A DNA stretch of 64,000 bases from Planctomycetota bacterium (GCA_020638635.1 JACKIE010000011.1:30620-94619); one strand, 5' to 3'. Positions 1-9,125 are shown, counted from the stretch's first letter. Notes: generated by a model from the letters alone, not told the origin. Made by a program: numbers and translations.

Positions 1-1
1 C

Positions 2-304
2 CAGCGCGCCTACGACGTGCTGCGCGATGATTGCTGGGGCTGCCACGGCCAGCCGGGCCGCAAAGCCTACGGCGAGACCACGCCGCTGGACTGGATCCTC
101 GACTACGACAAGCTGATCGAAACCAAGACCGTCATCCCCGGCCACCCGGGCAAGTCGCGGCTGATCTACATCACGGCCGTGCTGGGCAAGATGCCGCGCG
201 CCTTCGACGAGCAGGGCGCGCCCAGCATCGAGGTCGAGCTCAGTGAAGCGGACCAGCAGACGCTGATCGACTGGATCAAGGAAGGCGCCCCGCGCTGGAA
301 GTAA
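2..304 (+). CDS. c-type cytochrome C-terminal fragment (planctomycete cytochrome-like), 5' end outside window
   Basis: The reading frame is open to the left edge, so this is the 3' end of a longer gene. The visible 100 residues hold one heme c site, CWGCH, then a loop with GHPGKSRL and a final helix reading DQQTLIDWIKEGAP. That order (CxxCH, then PGxPxxSxL, then a helix ending WIxxGAxW) is the pattern of the cytochrome domain at the start of large planctomycete proteins and of stand-alone exported cytochromes. The protein is presumably periplasmic, because heme is attached to CxxCH outside the cytoplasm. The role is unknown without the rest of the gene. It ends 35 bp before the next gene. Confidence 0.75.
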   Translation, partial: QRAYDVLRDDCWGCHGQPGRKAYGETTPLDWILDYDKLIETKTVIPGHPGKSRLIYITAVLGKMPRAFDEQGAPSIEVELSEADQQTLIDWIKEGAPRWK

Positions 305-339
305 AACCGGCCCCGGCCGATGCCACCAAGGAGCAACTC

Positions 340-1200
340 ATGCGAATTTTCATCTCCGCTGACATGGAAGGCGTCACCGGCGTCGTCCACCGCGACCAGC
401 TGGTTCCCGAGGGCAAGACCTACGAGCGCGCCCGCAAGCTGATGACCGCCGACGTCAACGCCGCCATCACCGGCGCGCTGCGCGAGGCCCCCGGCGCCGA
501 GTTCGTGGTCTGCGACGGCCACGGCGTGATGCGCAATCTCATCCTCGAAGAGCTGCACGAGGCCGCGCAACTGGTGGTCGGCCCCGCGCACCCGGCCAAC
601 AAGCCCCTGTGCCAGAGCCAGGGCTGCGACGAGACCTTCGACCTCGCGTTCTTCACCGGCTACCACTCGCGCGCCGGCACGCCCGGCGGCCTGCTGTCGC
701 ACACCTGGGTGGGCGCCGCGGTTACCAACATCCGCATCAACGGAGAGATCGTCGGCGAGACGGCGCTGAACGCCGCGGTGGTGGGCCATTGGGACATCCC
801 GGTCGGCCTGGTCTCCGGCGCTCATGAGCTTGAGGCCGAGGCGCGCGACACCATCCCCGACGGCTTCGTGTGGGTCGGTACGAAGACCACTTACGGCCCC
901 ACGGCCGCCCTGTGCCTGCCACCCGCTCGCACCCACAAGCTGCTGAACGAGGGCGCCGCCGAGGCCGTGCGCCGCTTCAAGGAAGGCAAGCTGAAGCCGC
1001 ACAAGCCCAAGTGCCCAGTCAGCATCAGCGTCGAGTTTCATCGCCGCGAGATGGCCGCCAAGGCTGCCGAGGTGCAGGGCATCGAGCGCGTGGACGAGCG
1101 CACGATTGAAGCCAAAGCAGACACCACCATCGCGGCCGCGGAACGCGCCTGGAAAGCGGTCTGCCGCGCCCAGGAGGAAGAGCCCGGCTGGTTGAAGTAG
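340..1200 (+). CDS. dppA: D-aminopeptidase, M55 family (DppA-like)
   Basis: Predicted zinc peptidase of the M55 family, which removes N-terminal D-amino acids from peptides such as D-Ala-D-Ala and may recycle cell-wall peptides. The start MRIFISADMEG carries the two N-terminal metal ligands (Asp8, Glu10); CDGHG gives His61, GYHSR gives His109, and VGE gives Glu140, so the five ligands known for Bacillus subtilis DppA are all in place. At 286 residues it has normal length. An AAGGAG ribosome site lies just upstream of the ATG. No dipeptide transporter genes are adjacent, so this is not the Bacillus dpp operon arrangement. Confidence 0.9.
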   Translation: MRIFISADMEGVTGVVHRDQLVPEGKTYERARKLMTADVNAAITGALREAPGAEFVVCDGHGVMRNLILEELHEAAQLVVGPAHPANKPLCQSQGCDETFDLAFFTGYHSRAGTPGGLLSHTWVGAAVTNIRINGEIVGETALNAAVVGHWDIPVGLVSGAHELEAEARDTIPDGFVWVGTKTTYGPTAALCLPPARTHKLLNEGAAEAVRRFKEGKLKPHKPKCPVSISVEFHRREMAAKAAEVQGIERVDERTIEAKADTTIAAAERAWKAVCRAQEEEPGWLK

Positions 1201-1202
1201 GG

Positions 1203-1238
1203 CTCAGGAGGCAGGAGGCAGGAGGCAGGACGCAGGAA
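1203..1238. repeat. short tandem AGGAGGC repeats
   Basis: A run of about four imperfect 7-bp AGGAGGC/AGGACGC units right after the D-aminopeptidase stop codon. It resembles ribosome-binding sequence but is not followed by a start codon. Probably slippage-prone simple sequence. Confidence 0.6.
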
Positions 1239-1335
1239 CAAGAGCCGCAAGCGCAAGCGCGCGGCTGCCATGCCAACCATGAAGTAGATTCGCGCCGGCA
1301 GGCGTTACAACAGGGCGGCACAACAGGAGAAAGCC

Positions 1336-1722
1336 ATGAGCGATTTCATCCGTGTTGAATCCGGCCTGTCAGTGGAGCAGGCCGTCGAAAAGGTGCAGGA
1401 AGCCAGCAAGGCCAACGGTTTCGGCGTGCTGAACACCCTGAACCTGCAGCAGATCATGGCCGGCAAGGGCGTGAACTACGCTGAGGCCGCCACGGTGGTG
1501 GAAATCTGCCGCCCAGGCGACGCCAAGACGTTTCTCGAGGCCGACCAGCGCGTGGCCCCATGCCTGCCCTGTCGCATCGCGGTGACCACACAGGGCGGCA
1601 AGACCATCGTGCACACGGTGCGCCCGAGCGCCATGATGCGCATGTTCCAGAACACCAAGCTGGACGCCCCCGCCAAGGCCGTGGACGACGCGGTAGAGAA
1701 GATCATCAACGCGGCAAAGTAG
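1336..1722 (+). CDS. DUF302 domain protein
   Basis: A 128-residue soluble protein of the DUF302 (TT1751-like) fold, recognisable from the pattern VEICRPGDAKTFLEAD, followed by CLPCRIAV and a segment ending in VRPSAMM. Typical members are 120-150 residues, so this is the full length. Cys58, Cys76 and Cys79 are a possible metal or redox site, although the family function is not established. AGGAG sits six bases upstream of the ATG. There is no signal peptide. It stands alone between two non-coding stretches, so neighbours give no hint. Confidence 0.75.
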   Translation: MSDFIRVESGLSVEQAVEKVQEASKANGFGVLNTLNLQQIMAGKGVNYAEAATVVEICRPGDAKTFLEADQRVAPCLPCRIAVTTQGGKTIVHTVRPSAMMRMFQNTKLDAPAKAVDDAVEKIINAAK

Positions 1723-2028
1723 TCGCAACAGCCGGTTAAGCGCCCGGTGACACGGAAGGCTTGGTCTGTAGCGCAGGCGCCCCGCCTGCACCGGCCGGGG
1801 GCGCCTCGCCCACGGCACCCGATTTCGCCGCACGGGACGCGCGGCGGACGCATCGACGGGACGTCGATGCCACGGCGCTAAGAATCTTCGAAAAAACTTT
1901 TTGCCGCCCGCCAGGCCCTGAAACTGGGCCTTGGCGGGCGGTTCGCGTCTCCGGCGGCGGCCTGAAAACGGCGTTTTGTGTCGCACTGCTCTGGATACTT
2001 GGGGCGGACACTTTCACGGAGACTTGCC
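1723..2028. other. non-coding stretch with hairpins
   Basis: About 300 bp without a convincing gene. It holds a dispersed-type module at 1769-1795 (GCAGGCGCCCCGCCTGC palindrome) and a strong stem-loop at 1904-1941 (CCGCCCGCCA/TGGCGGGCGG plus GGCCC/GGGCC, one bulged T). The second hairpin lacks a U-tract on either side, so a standard intrinsic terminator is not supported. Confidence 0.5.
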
Positions 2029-2502
2029 ATGTTTGATGCATCGAAATTGCCGGCCGCCGAGCAGGAGGCCATCCGCCAGGAGATCAAGGCGCTCTACCTG
2101 GAATGGGGCGGCGAAGACATTGACCGCGCCATTGCCCGCGACCGCAAGGTGGTGGTCGAGCACGAACGCGAGCTGGACCACGTCGCGACGCTGCCCTTTG
2201 ACAAGCCCTATCGCTGGCGCATCGCGCCCAGCGTCGGCCTGCGCGCGCAGAAAGACCTGGAGCGCCAGCAGAAGCGCCGCGCCGAGCTGTTGGCCGAGTG
2301 CATCCAGCAGGTGCTGCAGGATCGCGGCCACGAGGCAGAGACAAGGCCGACCGAGACAGCCGTCGCCTCGGCACGGCCGGGCGCGATCGCTGCCGAAGTG
2401 CAGCAACTGGGCGCCCACATTGTGGAGGCGATCGGCGCGCTGAAGGAGTGGAAGTCGGAGAGGGCGGAGGCCTCTCCGGAGCTGGAATCGGCCGCGGCGT
2501 AG
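2029..2502 (+). CDS. hypothetical protein, helical, charged
   Basis: A 157-residue protein not recognised. The first half is rich in charged helices (for example EIKALYLEWGGEDIDRAI and RAQKDLERQQKRRAEL) and probably forms a coiled coil; the tail is low-complexity Ala/Glu. The ATG at 2029 is preferred over the upstream in-frame start at 1978 because a CGGAG site precedes it and the upstream extension has no conserved character. There is no signal peptide or membrane segment. Codon use matches neighbouring genes, which supports a real gene. Confidence 0.6.
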   Translation: MFDASKLPAAEQEAIRQEIKALYLEWGGEDIDRAIARDRKVVVEHERELDHVATLPFDKPYRWRIAPSVGLRAQKDLERQQKRRAELLAECIQQVLQDRGHEAETRPTETAVASARPGAIAAEVQQLGAHIVEAIGALKEWKSERAEASPELESAAA

Positions 2503-3016
2503 GTTCTTGTGGTCCGTGGTCGGTGGTCAGTGCTCGGTGTTCGAGTTGGGTGGCGCTACGTAGTGACGCCTGGATTATGGCCCGCGGCAAAGCCGCGGGA
2601 TCTGTGCGCAGTCTGACTTCTGCGCCCCGGCGGGGGCGTTGGGGTCAGCGCACGCGCCTGCCTGTCCGACGCAGCCATGGCGAAGTCGGGAAGCGCGTGG
2701 CACTACTCACGCGCAGGCCTGCCCGACGTAGCCTTGGCGAAGTCGGGATGCGCGTGCCACTTTGCGCGTGCCACTTTGCGCGTGCCACTTTGCGCGTGCC
2801 AGGTTGCGCGTGCCACGCTTCGCGCGGCAGTTGGCGGGCCGGGCACCCGCGGTCCGTTGTGGCCGAATGTCACCGCCGCTTAACCAGCAGGGGCCTGCGC
2901 CTTGTACCCGAGCATGCCACGCCCTAACATTCTGCCATGCCGCGCCGGCTACGCGGCATCCCCACACGGACTGACGGACGTTCCGCACAGCCGCCAAGGT
3001 TTGGACTCACCGCAGT
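2503..3016. repeat. non-coding stretch with two repeat families
   Basis: No gene is supported. Two copies of a module reading roughly GCCTGYCCGACG, then AGCC, then TGGCGAAGTCGGGA lie at 2657-2691 and 2717-2748. They are followed by about five tandem 14-bp units (GCGCGTGCCACTTT, variants) at 2750-2822. The first module is a short dispersed-repeat type with self-complementary ends (CCCGAC and GTCGGG). The remainder is GC-rich with no further features seen. Confidence 0.65.
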
Positions 3017-4765
3017 ATGTCACCCGAGAAAGAACGCGCCTCGCGCAGGCTCTCTGCGTCCGTTGGCCCATCCCGCCCGATCCCGGTTGCCGTCGGACTT
3101 CGCTCGGCCCTGCGCGACGGCTACAACCTCAAGCAGCTTCGCGCGGACATCCTCGCCGGCCTGGTGGTCGGCGTGGTCGCTTTGCCGCTCTCCATGGCGC
3201 TGGCGATCGCGTCCGGCGTGCCGCCCCAGCACGGGCTGTACACCGCAATCATCGCCGGCGGACTGATCGCCGTCACCGGCGGCTCGCGCCTGAACGTCTC
3301 GGGCCCCACGGCCGCGTTCGTGGTGCTGCTGGCGCCGATCTCGGCCAAGTACGGAGTGGGCGGCCTGGCCGTGGCCTCGCTGATGGCCGGCATGGTGCTG
3401 GTGCTGCTGGGCTTCGCACGCATGGGGCGGTTGATCCAGTTCGTGCCGCACCCGGTGACGACGGGCTTCACGGCCGGCATCGCGGTGGTGATCGCGACGC
3501 TGCAGGTGAAAGACTTTCTCGGCCTGAGCGTGACCGGCAGCGGCGAGCACTACTGGAACCGCATCGCGGACCTGTGGGCCGCCATGCCCAGCCTGCAGTG
3601 GGCCGACGCCACCGTGGGGGCGCTGACGCTGCTGGTGCTGATCCTGTGGCCGAAGATCACCAAGAAAATCCCGGGTCCGCTGGTGGCGATCCTGCTGGGC
3701 ACCTTGGCCGCGCTGGCGCTGACTTCATTCCTGGGCGCCGAGGTCGCCACCATCGGCAGCCGCTTCAGCTACGTGCTGGGGGGCGAGACGCGGCCTGGTA
3801 TTCCGCAGCTGCCGCCGATTCCCATGCTGCCCTGGAACCTGCCGGGCCCGGACGGGCAGCCCCTGGGCCTGAGCTGGGGATTGATCACCGACCTGGGCAG
3901 CGGCGCGCTGGCGATCGCGGCCCTGGGCGCGATCGAGTCGCTGCTCTCGGCCGTGGTGGCCGACGGCATGGTGGGCACGCGCCACGACCCGGATGCCGAG
4001 CTGGTGGGCCAAGGGTTGGGCAACCTGGTGGCGCCGTTCTTCGGCGGCTTTGCGGCCACGGGCGCCATCGCGCGCACGGCGACCAGCATCCGCAGCGGCG
4101 GGCGCTCGCCGATCGCGCCGGTGGTGCACGCGCTGTTCGTGCTGGCGGCGGTGCTGGTACTGGCGCCGCTGCTGGCGTACCTGCCGATGGCAAGCATGGC
4201 GGCGCTGCTGCTGATCGTGGCCTGGAACATGAGCGACATCAAACACTTCCTGCACACGCTGCGGGTGGCGCCGCGCAGCGACGTGGCCGTGCTGCTGGCC
4301 TGCTTCGGCCTGACGGTGGCGTTCGACATGGTGATCGCCGTTGGCGTGGGTATCGTGATGGCGGCGCTGCTGTTCATGCGGCGCATGGCGGAGATTTCGG
4401 GCTCGAGGCTGGTGGGCAACGGCGAAAGCGCCTCGCGCGCGGACCTGCCGGCCGGCGTGGTGATCTACGAGATCGCGGGGCCGCTGTTCTTTGGCGCCGC
4501 GCAGAAAGCCATCGAAGGCATCGCAACGGTGGGCAGCACGCGGGCGCTGATCCTGGACATGCACGCGGTACCGGCCATGGATGCTACGGGGCTGGTCGCG
4601 CTGCAGAGCCTGCTGGACAAACTCAAGCACGCGGGCACGCAGGTGCACATCGCCGGCCTGCAGGCCCAGCCGCGCGGCGTGCTGCAGAAGGCACACATGG
4701 ACGAAGGCGCCAACCTGCGCTTCCACACCAGCGTGGACGCGGCCTTAGGCGCGCTGAAGGCGTAG
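3017..4765 (+). CDS. SulP family anion transporter with STAS domain
   Basis: A 582-residue inner-membrane transporter of the SulP/SLC26 family (sulfate, bicarbonate or dicarboxylate; the substrate cannot be told from sequence). Residues of about 35-435 contain the hydrophobic helices, with the family signature LPLSMALAIASGVPPQHGLY near the start and the inverted-repeat core NVSGPTAAFVVLL and GGFAATGAIARTATSI. Residues 470-580 form a STAS domain with the loop LDMHAVPAMDATGL, which is cytoplasmic and usually regulatory. Length and domain order are standard. The N-terminal start is uncertain because no clear ribosome site is visible; a start within the next 30 codons is possible. Confidence 0.9.
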   Translation: MSPEKERASRRLSASVGPSRPIPVAVGLRSALRDGYNLKQLRADILAGLVVGVVALPLSMALAIASGVPPQHGLYTAIIAGGLIAVTGGSRLNVSGPTAAFVVLLAPISAKYGVGGLAVASLMAGMVLVLLGFARMGRLIQFVPHPVTTGFTAGIAVVIATLQVKDFLGLSVTGSGEHYWNRIADLWAAMPSLQWADATVGALTLLVLILWPKITKKIPGPLVAILLGTLAALALTSFLGAEVATIGSRFSYVLGGETRPGIPQLPPIPMLPWNLPGPDGQPLGLSWGLITDLGSGALAIAALGAIESLLSAVVADGMVGTRHDPDAELVGQGLGNLVAPFFGGFAATGAIARTATSIRSGGRSPIAPVVHALFVLAAVLVLAPLLAYLPMASMAALLLIVAWNMSDIKHFLHTLRVAPRSDVAVLLACFGLTVAFDMVIAVGVGIVMAALLFMRRMAEISGSRLVGNGESASRADLPAGVVIYEIAGPLFFGAAQKAIEGIATVGSTRALILDMHAVPAMDATGLVALQSLLDKLKHAGTQVHIAGLQAQPRGVLQKAHMDEGANLRFHTSVDAALGALKA

Positions 4766-4794
4766 CGGCGCTGAGCCACCGGAGCCACGAAGAA

Positions 4795-4821
4795 GGGACA
4801 GGCACCAAAGGTGCCTGTCCC
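4795..4821. repeat. perfect palindrome, GGGACAGGCACC type
   Basis: GGGACAGGCACC, a 3-base AAA loop, then the exact complement GGTGCCTGTCCC. It lies between the convergent SulP and methyltransferase genes and could act as a bidirectional terminator, but there is no U-tract. Related palindromes occur at 42781-42808 and, as direct repeats, at 41614-41646. Confidence 0.8.
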
Positions 4822-4827
4822 TGGTCG

Positions 4828-5622
4828 TCAGACGGGCTTGAACACCAGCAGGCGTTCGCCCTCGGGCTGCGCCTGGTGCTTTGCGGGGGCGGCGGGGTCC
4901 GTGCAGGCGGTCAGCTCGAAGCCTGGCACGTCTCGAAGGGCGTCCAGGTGCTCGCGCTTCCACACCCGCAGGTCGTAGCTTTCCACGATGCGCCTGGGCC
5001 AGTCGCCGCCGCGGGTTTCGACGGTGCGGCGGATTTGCTGGCTGTGGTTCTCGGGCTCGTCGCGCAGCAGCTCGTAGTGGATGCGGGCCTCGCCCCCGGG
5101 GACCTCGCGCCAGGGCGTGCGCCAAAGTGTGGCCGGCAGCCTGTCGGGTACGGGCGCATCGAAGTTGAGCATCAGGATCACCGCCCCGCGCCCGCTGAGG
5201 TGGCGGCGGAAGCTGCCGATCCAGCGCGCGAGGGTGTCGATGTCCGGCAGCAGCGAGGTCACGCCGCTGGCCTCGAGGATGACGTCGAAGGGATCCTCGA
5301 ACGCCAGCTCGAACATGTCACCCAGTACGGTATGGGCGCCGGTGGTTTGCCTGGTGTACTCGACCATCTCCGGGCAGTTGTCGTTGCCGGCCAGCCTCGA
5401 TGCCTCCTGTGCAAAGGGCCTCAGCCAGTTGCCGGGCCCGCAGGCCGGGTCGAGGATCGACCAGGGCCCGTTGCCGACGAAGCGGCGCATCAGGGCGCGG
5501 ACGGCCGTGATGTCCTCGTCGTCGGGGGTCTTGAGAGTGTCGTAGAGAGCGGGGAAGCGGTAGAGGTTTAAGGGTTCCTCTTCGGGTGCTTCCGTGGGTC
5601 CCGAAGAGGTGTCGGCTGCCAT
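4828..5622 (-). CDS. class I SAM-dependent methyltransferase
   Basis: A 264-residue protein with the Rossmann methyltransferase fold. Motif I is ILDPACGPGNW at residues 56-66, followed by an acidic residue region (NDNCPEMVEYTR) and a post-motif EASGVTSLLPDIDTLARW. The substrate is unknown. The ATG at 5622 (MAADTSS) is chosen over the 34-codon longer frame because the extension is Arg-rich and unlike a protein N-terminus; the ribosome site is weak, so the start remains uncertain. It is convergent with the SulP gene. Nothing beside it suggests a pathway. Confidence 0.75.
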   Translation of the reverse strand: MAADTSSGPTEAPEEEPLNLYRFPALYDTLKTPDDEDITAVRALMRRFVGNGPWSILDPACGPGNWLRPFAQEASRLAGNDNCPEMVEYTRQTTGAHTVLGDMFELAFEDPFDVILEASGVTSLLPDIDTLARWIGSFRRHLSGRGAVILMLNFDAPVPDRLPATLWRTPWREVPGGEARIHYELLRDEPENHSQQIRRTVETRGGDWPRRIVESYDLRVWKREHLDALRDVPGFELTACTDPAAPAKHQAQPEGERLLVFKPV

Positions 5623-5901
5623 GGGCAGTCCGACATCCCGGTGCGCAGACACGCTGTGTCTCCGAACGAACAACTGCCGGCCCCTGCACGCGCAGAACGC
5701 CGACAGCCGAATCAACGCGGCCAATTAACACAATGGCAACGAGCAAACGCCAAGAGAAATTCCGGAATCCGGGGGGACAGCGGAGGCCAGAGGCGGTCAT
5801 GGCACAACTTGTCGCTCCGAAACGCGGCGGGTTCAGCTGGAGTTACCTGCAGGATTTCACTATCCTGAAAACAGATGTGATATTGAAACCCGGAGGAAGC
5901 C

Positions 5902-7104
5902 ATGCTGAAGGCGATAGCGGCACTGAGTCTGATGTTACTCATGGCGGCTTGCGGCACTGGAACGGCGCAGGCTCCGGTACCGAACAGCGATTCCAAGGCT
6001 CTGATGACAGAGGCGGTTTCGTTGCGAGATCGACTGGCACGGGCCGACGCTGCGTTGCTTCCCTCGACCAGTGGCGACACGGTATCCGGCGATGGGCTTG
6101 TGGTTCGTGCCGGCCTGGATCTGTTGGGTCTGGTCGAGGTGATCAGGCAGAACTATCTCAACGGTCTGAACGAGTCGAACCTGATCGGCTACTTGAACCA
6201 GGCCGGGGGTGACAAGCGCTTCGATGAATACTGGAAGCTCGTGTCAGACCAATGGTTCCACGAGCGGATTCCGGCTTGCCGCGCCTTCGCCAATTGGGAG
6301 CAGTTCAAGGAAGACCGTTTGTGGGTGCAGTGTGCGGCGGAGTACCTGGCTGATCCCGAATCGTACAGCGACCTGAAAGACGACGGGTGGAAGTTGTTCG
6401 GGGAGTCCTGGTTCGAGCTTCAGGAACTGAAACCCGGCGCAGTTCTGCAGGAAGCGAAATCACCACGGCGGGTCAACGTGGCAATGATGGAGCGGTATCG
6501 CCACAGGTTCCCAAAGCTGTTCCAGAAGTACCGACTTAGCCCCGATACAGAGACCTTTTCAAAGCTGCGTTCAAATTCGTTTGAAGAAACGGATTCGAGC
6601 CTGATCAACCACCCGACAGGCCTGCGCAAGAAGTTATTCCGCGCGTATCACGCGGACGTTGTGGCGCAGCTCGACAAAGCGATAGCCGGCAATGAGTCAT
6701 TAGTCAGCTTCATTATCGTGCGGGTGCCATCGAATACCCTACCGGGCTTTGACGCGGCCGACCTGAACCTGATCAGCCCTACGCCGACGGGTGCCAAACT
6801 TGAGGTCACAAGCTCCATCCGCAGCACCAGGTCTGGAGAAGTGACGCTGGATCGTGGCGCAACCGTGCACGGCAAACGGGCCTATGGATTCACGAAAGAG
6901 CTGGACAGCCAGTCTGACGTAAGGCTGTTTCTGGATTATTCGAAAGTGGTGAAGTTGTTGCTTCCGGCTTTTGGAGTGGAGGATCCTGCCACGGAAGTAA
7001 AGGCGCTGAACGACAAGATCAGCGCCTTGGACGCGGAAGCACGCGAGGAGTTCGGCCCGATCCTGGCCGAAATCGATCAGCTCGTTTCAAGATTGTTGGA
7101 GTAG
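5902..7104 (+). CDS. hypothetical lipoprotein
   Basis: A 400-residue lipoprotein not recognised. The signal peptide ends in the lipobox LMAAC with the lipidated Cys at about residue 17, so the protein is anchored in a membrane facing the periplasm. The rest is mostly helical and charged, with no known motif. GGAGG precedes the ATG at good spacing. The DNA is visibly less GC-rich than its neighbours (for example around 6540-6740), as in other accessory genes of this window, which hints at recent acquisition. It is flanked by genes on the opposite strand and appears to be monocistronic. Confidence 0.65.
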   Translation: MLKAIAALSLMLLMAACGTGTAQAPVPNSDSKALMTEAVSLRDRLARADAALLPSTSGDTVSGDGLVVRAGLDLLGLVEVIRQNYLNGLNESNLIGYLNQAGGDKRFDEYWKLVSDQWFHERIPACRAFANWEQFKEDRLWVQCAAEYLADPESYSDLKDDGWKLFGESWFELQELKPGAVLQEAKSPRRVNVAMMERYRHRFPKLFQKYRLSPDTETFSKLRSNSFEETDSSLINHPTGLRKKLFRAYHADVVAQLDKAIAGNESLVSFIIVRVPSNTLPGFDAADLNLISPTPTGAKLEVTSSIRSTRSGEVTLDRGATVHGKRAYGFTKELDSQSDVRLFLDYSKVVKLLLPAFGVEDPATEVKALNDKISALDAEAREEFGPILAEIDQLVSRLLE

Positions 7105-7172
7105 CGGAGGTTGTACCCGGGGTGAAACGAACGCGCGCCGGTTGCCCGGCGCGCTTGGTGGTTGGTTCAGGC

Positions 7173-7736
7173 CTAGAACGGCGGTTCCATGCTCTCGTTC
7201 TTGTTTTCGATGTCGTGCTGCAGCAGGGCGCGTTGCAGGGCGGCGTCGAGGTGGCGGTCCAGCTCGCCGCGTTCGTTGGCGGCCAGCAGGGCGCTCGCGT
7301 GCTGGGTGTCCACGTAGTCGCGGGCGTAATCAAGGAAGCTGGCGATGCGCTGCGGGTTCCAGTACTTGTCGCGGCCGTGGCTGATCACCTTGGCGTCGAA
7401 GCGGTCAAACACCTTGCGCATGGTGGTGTCGGGCGCCGCGGGGCGCGGGGCCTGCACGACCTGCTGCGCGTGCATATCCTGCATGCGTGCGACTTCGCGC
7501 TTCCAGGCCAGGCGCCTGGCTTCGCGCCGGTGGCTGACCAGGAACATCACCATGAAGAAGAAGCTGATGCCGATCGGGACGAACACCACGTGATTGGCGC
7601 CGTGCTTGGCCATCAGGGCAAGGCCGACCACCGCGATGATGATCGCGACCAGCCACAGCAGGCCGGCGCCGCCGGAAGGCGGTGTGCTCGCGCCCTTTTC
7701 GTTCCAGGTGCGCTCTTGATCCCACGGGTTCATCAT
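7173..7736 (-). CDS. two-helix membrane protein of unknown function
   Basis: A 187-residue protein with two transmembrane helices near the N-terminus (LWLVAIIIAVVGLALMA and VFVPIGISFFFMVMFLV) and a cytoplasmic-looking tail of about 115 residues rich in Arg, Gln and His. The N-terminal extension of the long frame is rejected: GAAAGGGG sits before the MM start at 7736. The tail (FLDYARDYVDTQHASALLA) is helical and may bind a partner. No family recognised. Confidence 0.6.
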   Translation of the reverse strand: MMNPWDQERTWNEKGASTPPSGGAGLLWLVAIIIAVVGLALMAKHGANHVVFVPIGISFFFMVMFLVSHRREARRLAWKREVARMQDMHAQQVVQAPRPAAPDTTMRKVFDRFDAKVISHGRDKYWNPQRIASFLDYARDYVDTQHASALLAANERGELDRHLDAALQRALLQHDIENKNESMEPPF

Positions 7737-7801
7737 GGTGCAACCCCTTTCAGCAGTCCGCCCGGACGAAATTATAACACGCCGATGCGGCCGATGCGTC
7801 C

Positions 7802-8296
7802 CTATTTTTGTGGGCTGGCGGGCGGGTGGATTTCGCGCCAGGCTTGACGCGCAAGCAGGTAATCGCCAAGGCGCTGTGTGCCGACCCACTGACACACCAG
7901 GGCGACAAACAACGGCGCCGCGAAAGGTAACCATGATCGGACGTCCGAATTCGCCCTCTCCGCCAAGACTGTCGCCGCCATCAATAAAGGCGCAGAGAAG
8001 ATGAACAGGACAGCCGCCGAGACAACCGCGGCCGGGCAGGGCTTGCTCATGGTGCGGCAGGCTGCGGGCGAGGCCAGGTTGGCCCGCAGCTCACGGCGCT
8101 GGAGGACGTGGTGTGTGACGGCCAGCACCGTACCCGCCAGGATCGCCAGCGGCATGAAGGCGAGCACCGTCAGCAGCACCCCCGCCAAGGCGCCTTCAGG
8201 GCCGCCGATGACGCCGCCAATGGTGCCGGCGATCACCAAGCCCACCACGGCCAGCAGCGCCAGGCTTTTGAAGATGCGTGATTCGAGGCTGCGCAT
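7802..8296 (-). CDS. small integral membrane protein
   Basis: A 164-residue hydrophobic protein starting MRSLESRIFKS with about four transmembrane segments (LALLAVVGLVIAGTIGGVI; VLLTVLAFMPLAILAGTVLAV; a third around AVLFIFSAPLLMAATVL; a fourth around PLFVALVCQWV). It begins 40 bp downstream of purQ on the same strand and may be co-transcribed. No family could be assigned. The Met at 8296 is chosen because the upstream codons run through the purQ 3' region without protein-like character. Confidence 0.6.
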   Translation of the reverse strand: MRSLESRIFKSLALLAVVGLVIAGTIGGVIGGPEGALAGVLLTVLAFMPLAILAGTVLAVTHHVLQRRELRANLASPAACRTMSKPCPAAVVSAAVLFIFSAPLLMAATVLAERANSDVRSWLPFAAPLFVALVCQWVGTQRLGDYLLARQAWREIHPPASPQK

Positions 8297-8336
8297 GGGG
8301 GAGATTCTACCACGCGGCGCGACCGGGGGAGAAAAA

Positions 8337-9125
8337 TCAGCCCACCAGCTGGCCCGCGCGGCGCACCGCATTCTGGAACAGCTCGAAGCCGTCACCCTTC
8401 TCGCGGCGCGGCAGGCGGGTCCACTCCGGGTGATGGAAAGGCCGCACGTTGCGCTCCGGGTGCGGCATCAGCCCGAGCACCTGGCCGCTTTTACTGCAAA
8501 TGCCCGCGATTGCGCGCGACGCCCCGTTGGGGTTGGCCGGGTAGTCCTGGGTGGGTCGGCCGCTCGCATCGACGTACTGGAAGACGATCTGCTGGTCCTG
8601 CTCCAGTTCATCCAGCACGTCGTCGGGCGCCACAAAACGCCCCTCGGCGTGGGCCACCGGGTAGCTCACCACCTTGCGCCCCGACACGAACGGGGTTTTC
8701 TCGCTCACGATGCGCAGGTCCACCCAGCGGTCTTCGTAACGGCCGCTGAGGTTCCAGGCCAGGGTGGCGCGGGGCGGGTCATCGAACACGTCGCGGCCGG
8801 TAAGCAGGCCCGCGCGCAGCAGCACCTGGAAGCCGTTGCAGATGCCGAGCATCAGCTTGCCGGACTCGATGAACTTCTCGATCTGCGACTTGAGCCGGGT
8901 GCGCAGCTGGTTGGCGAACACCACTCCGGAGCCCAGGTCGTCGCCGTAGCTGAAGCCGCCCGGGATGGCCAGCAGGTGGAAGAGCAGCAGGCGGTCGGGA
9001 TCGGCCAGCAGCTCGTTGATGTGCAGGATCTCGGTCTCGGCGCCGGCCTGGCGCAGGGTCCAGGCGGTTTCCCGCTCACAGTTGGTGCCGGCTGCACGAA
9101 GGATCAACGCCCGCGGCTGGTTCAT
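8337..9125 (-). CDS. purQ: phosphoribosylformylglycinamidine synthase, glutaminase subunit
   Basis: Glutamine amidotransferase subunit of the fourth step of purine synthesis, which supplies ammonia to PurL to convert FGAR to FGAM. The class I glutaminase motifs are present: PGGFSYGDDLGSG, the nucleophile Cys in GICNGFQ, and the His-Glu pair in MPHPERN. At 262 residues from MNQPRAL it matches long PurQ proteins. The start at 9125 (MNQ) is preferred to the MEAH start four codons earlier because the PurQ N-terminus is normally within a few residues of the ALILRAAGTNCE strand. purL and purS are not in the window, so the pathway genes are dispersed. Confidence 0.93.
   Translation of the reverse strand: MNQPRALILRAAGTNCERETAWTLRQAGAETEILHINELLADPDRLLLFHLLAIPGGFSYGDDLGSGVVFANQLRTRLKSQIEKFIESGKLMLGICNGFQVLLRAGLLTGRDVFDDPPRATLAWNLSGRYEDRWVDLRIVSEKTPFVSGRKVVSYPVAHAEGRFVAPDDVLDELEQDQQIVFQYVDASGRPTQDYPANPNGASRAIAGICSKSGQVLGLMPHPERNVRPFHHPEWTRLPRREKGDGFELFQNAVRRAGQLVG

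Noticed and set aside
2750..2822. CRISPR array
   Set aside because: Units are 14 bp with no unique spacers and no cas genes nearby; plain tandem repeat.
2902..5571. Open frame of 889 codons overlapping SulP
   Set aside because: Shadow frame; the SulP frame carries clear transporter and STAS motifs.
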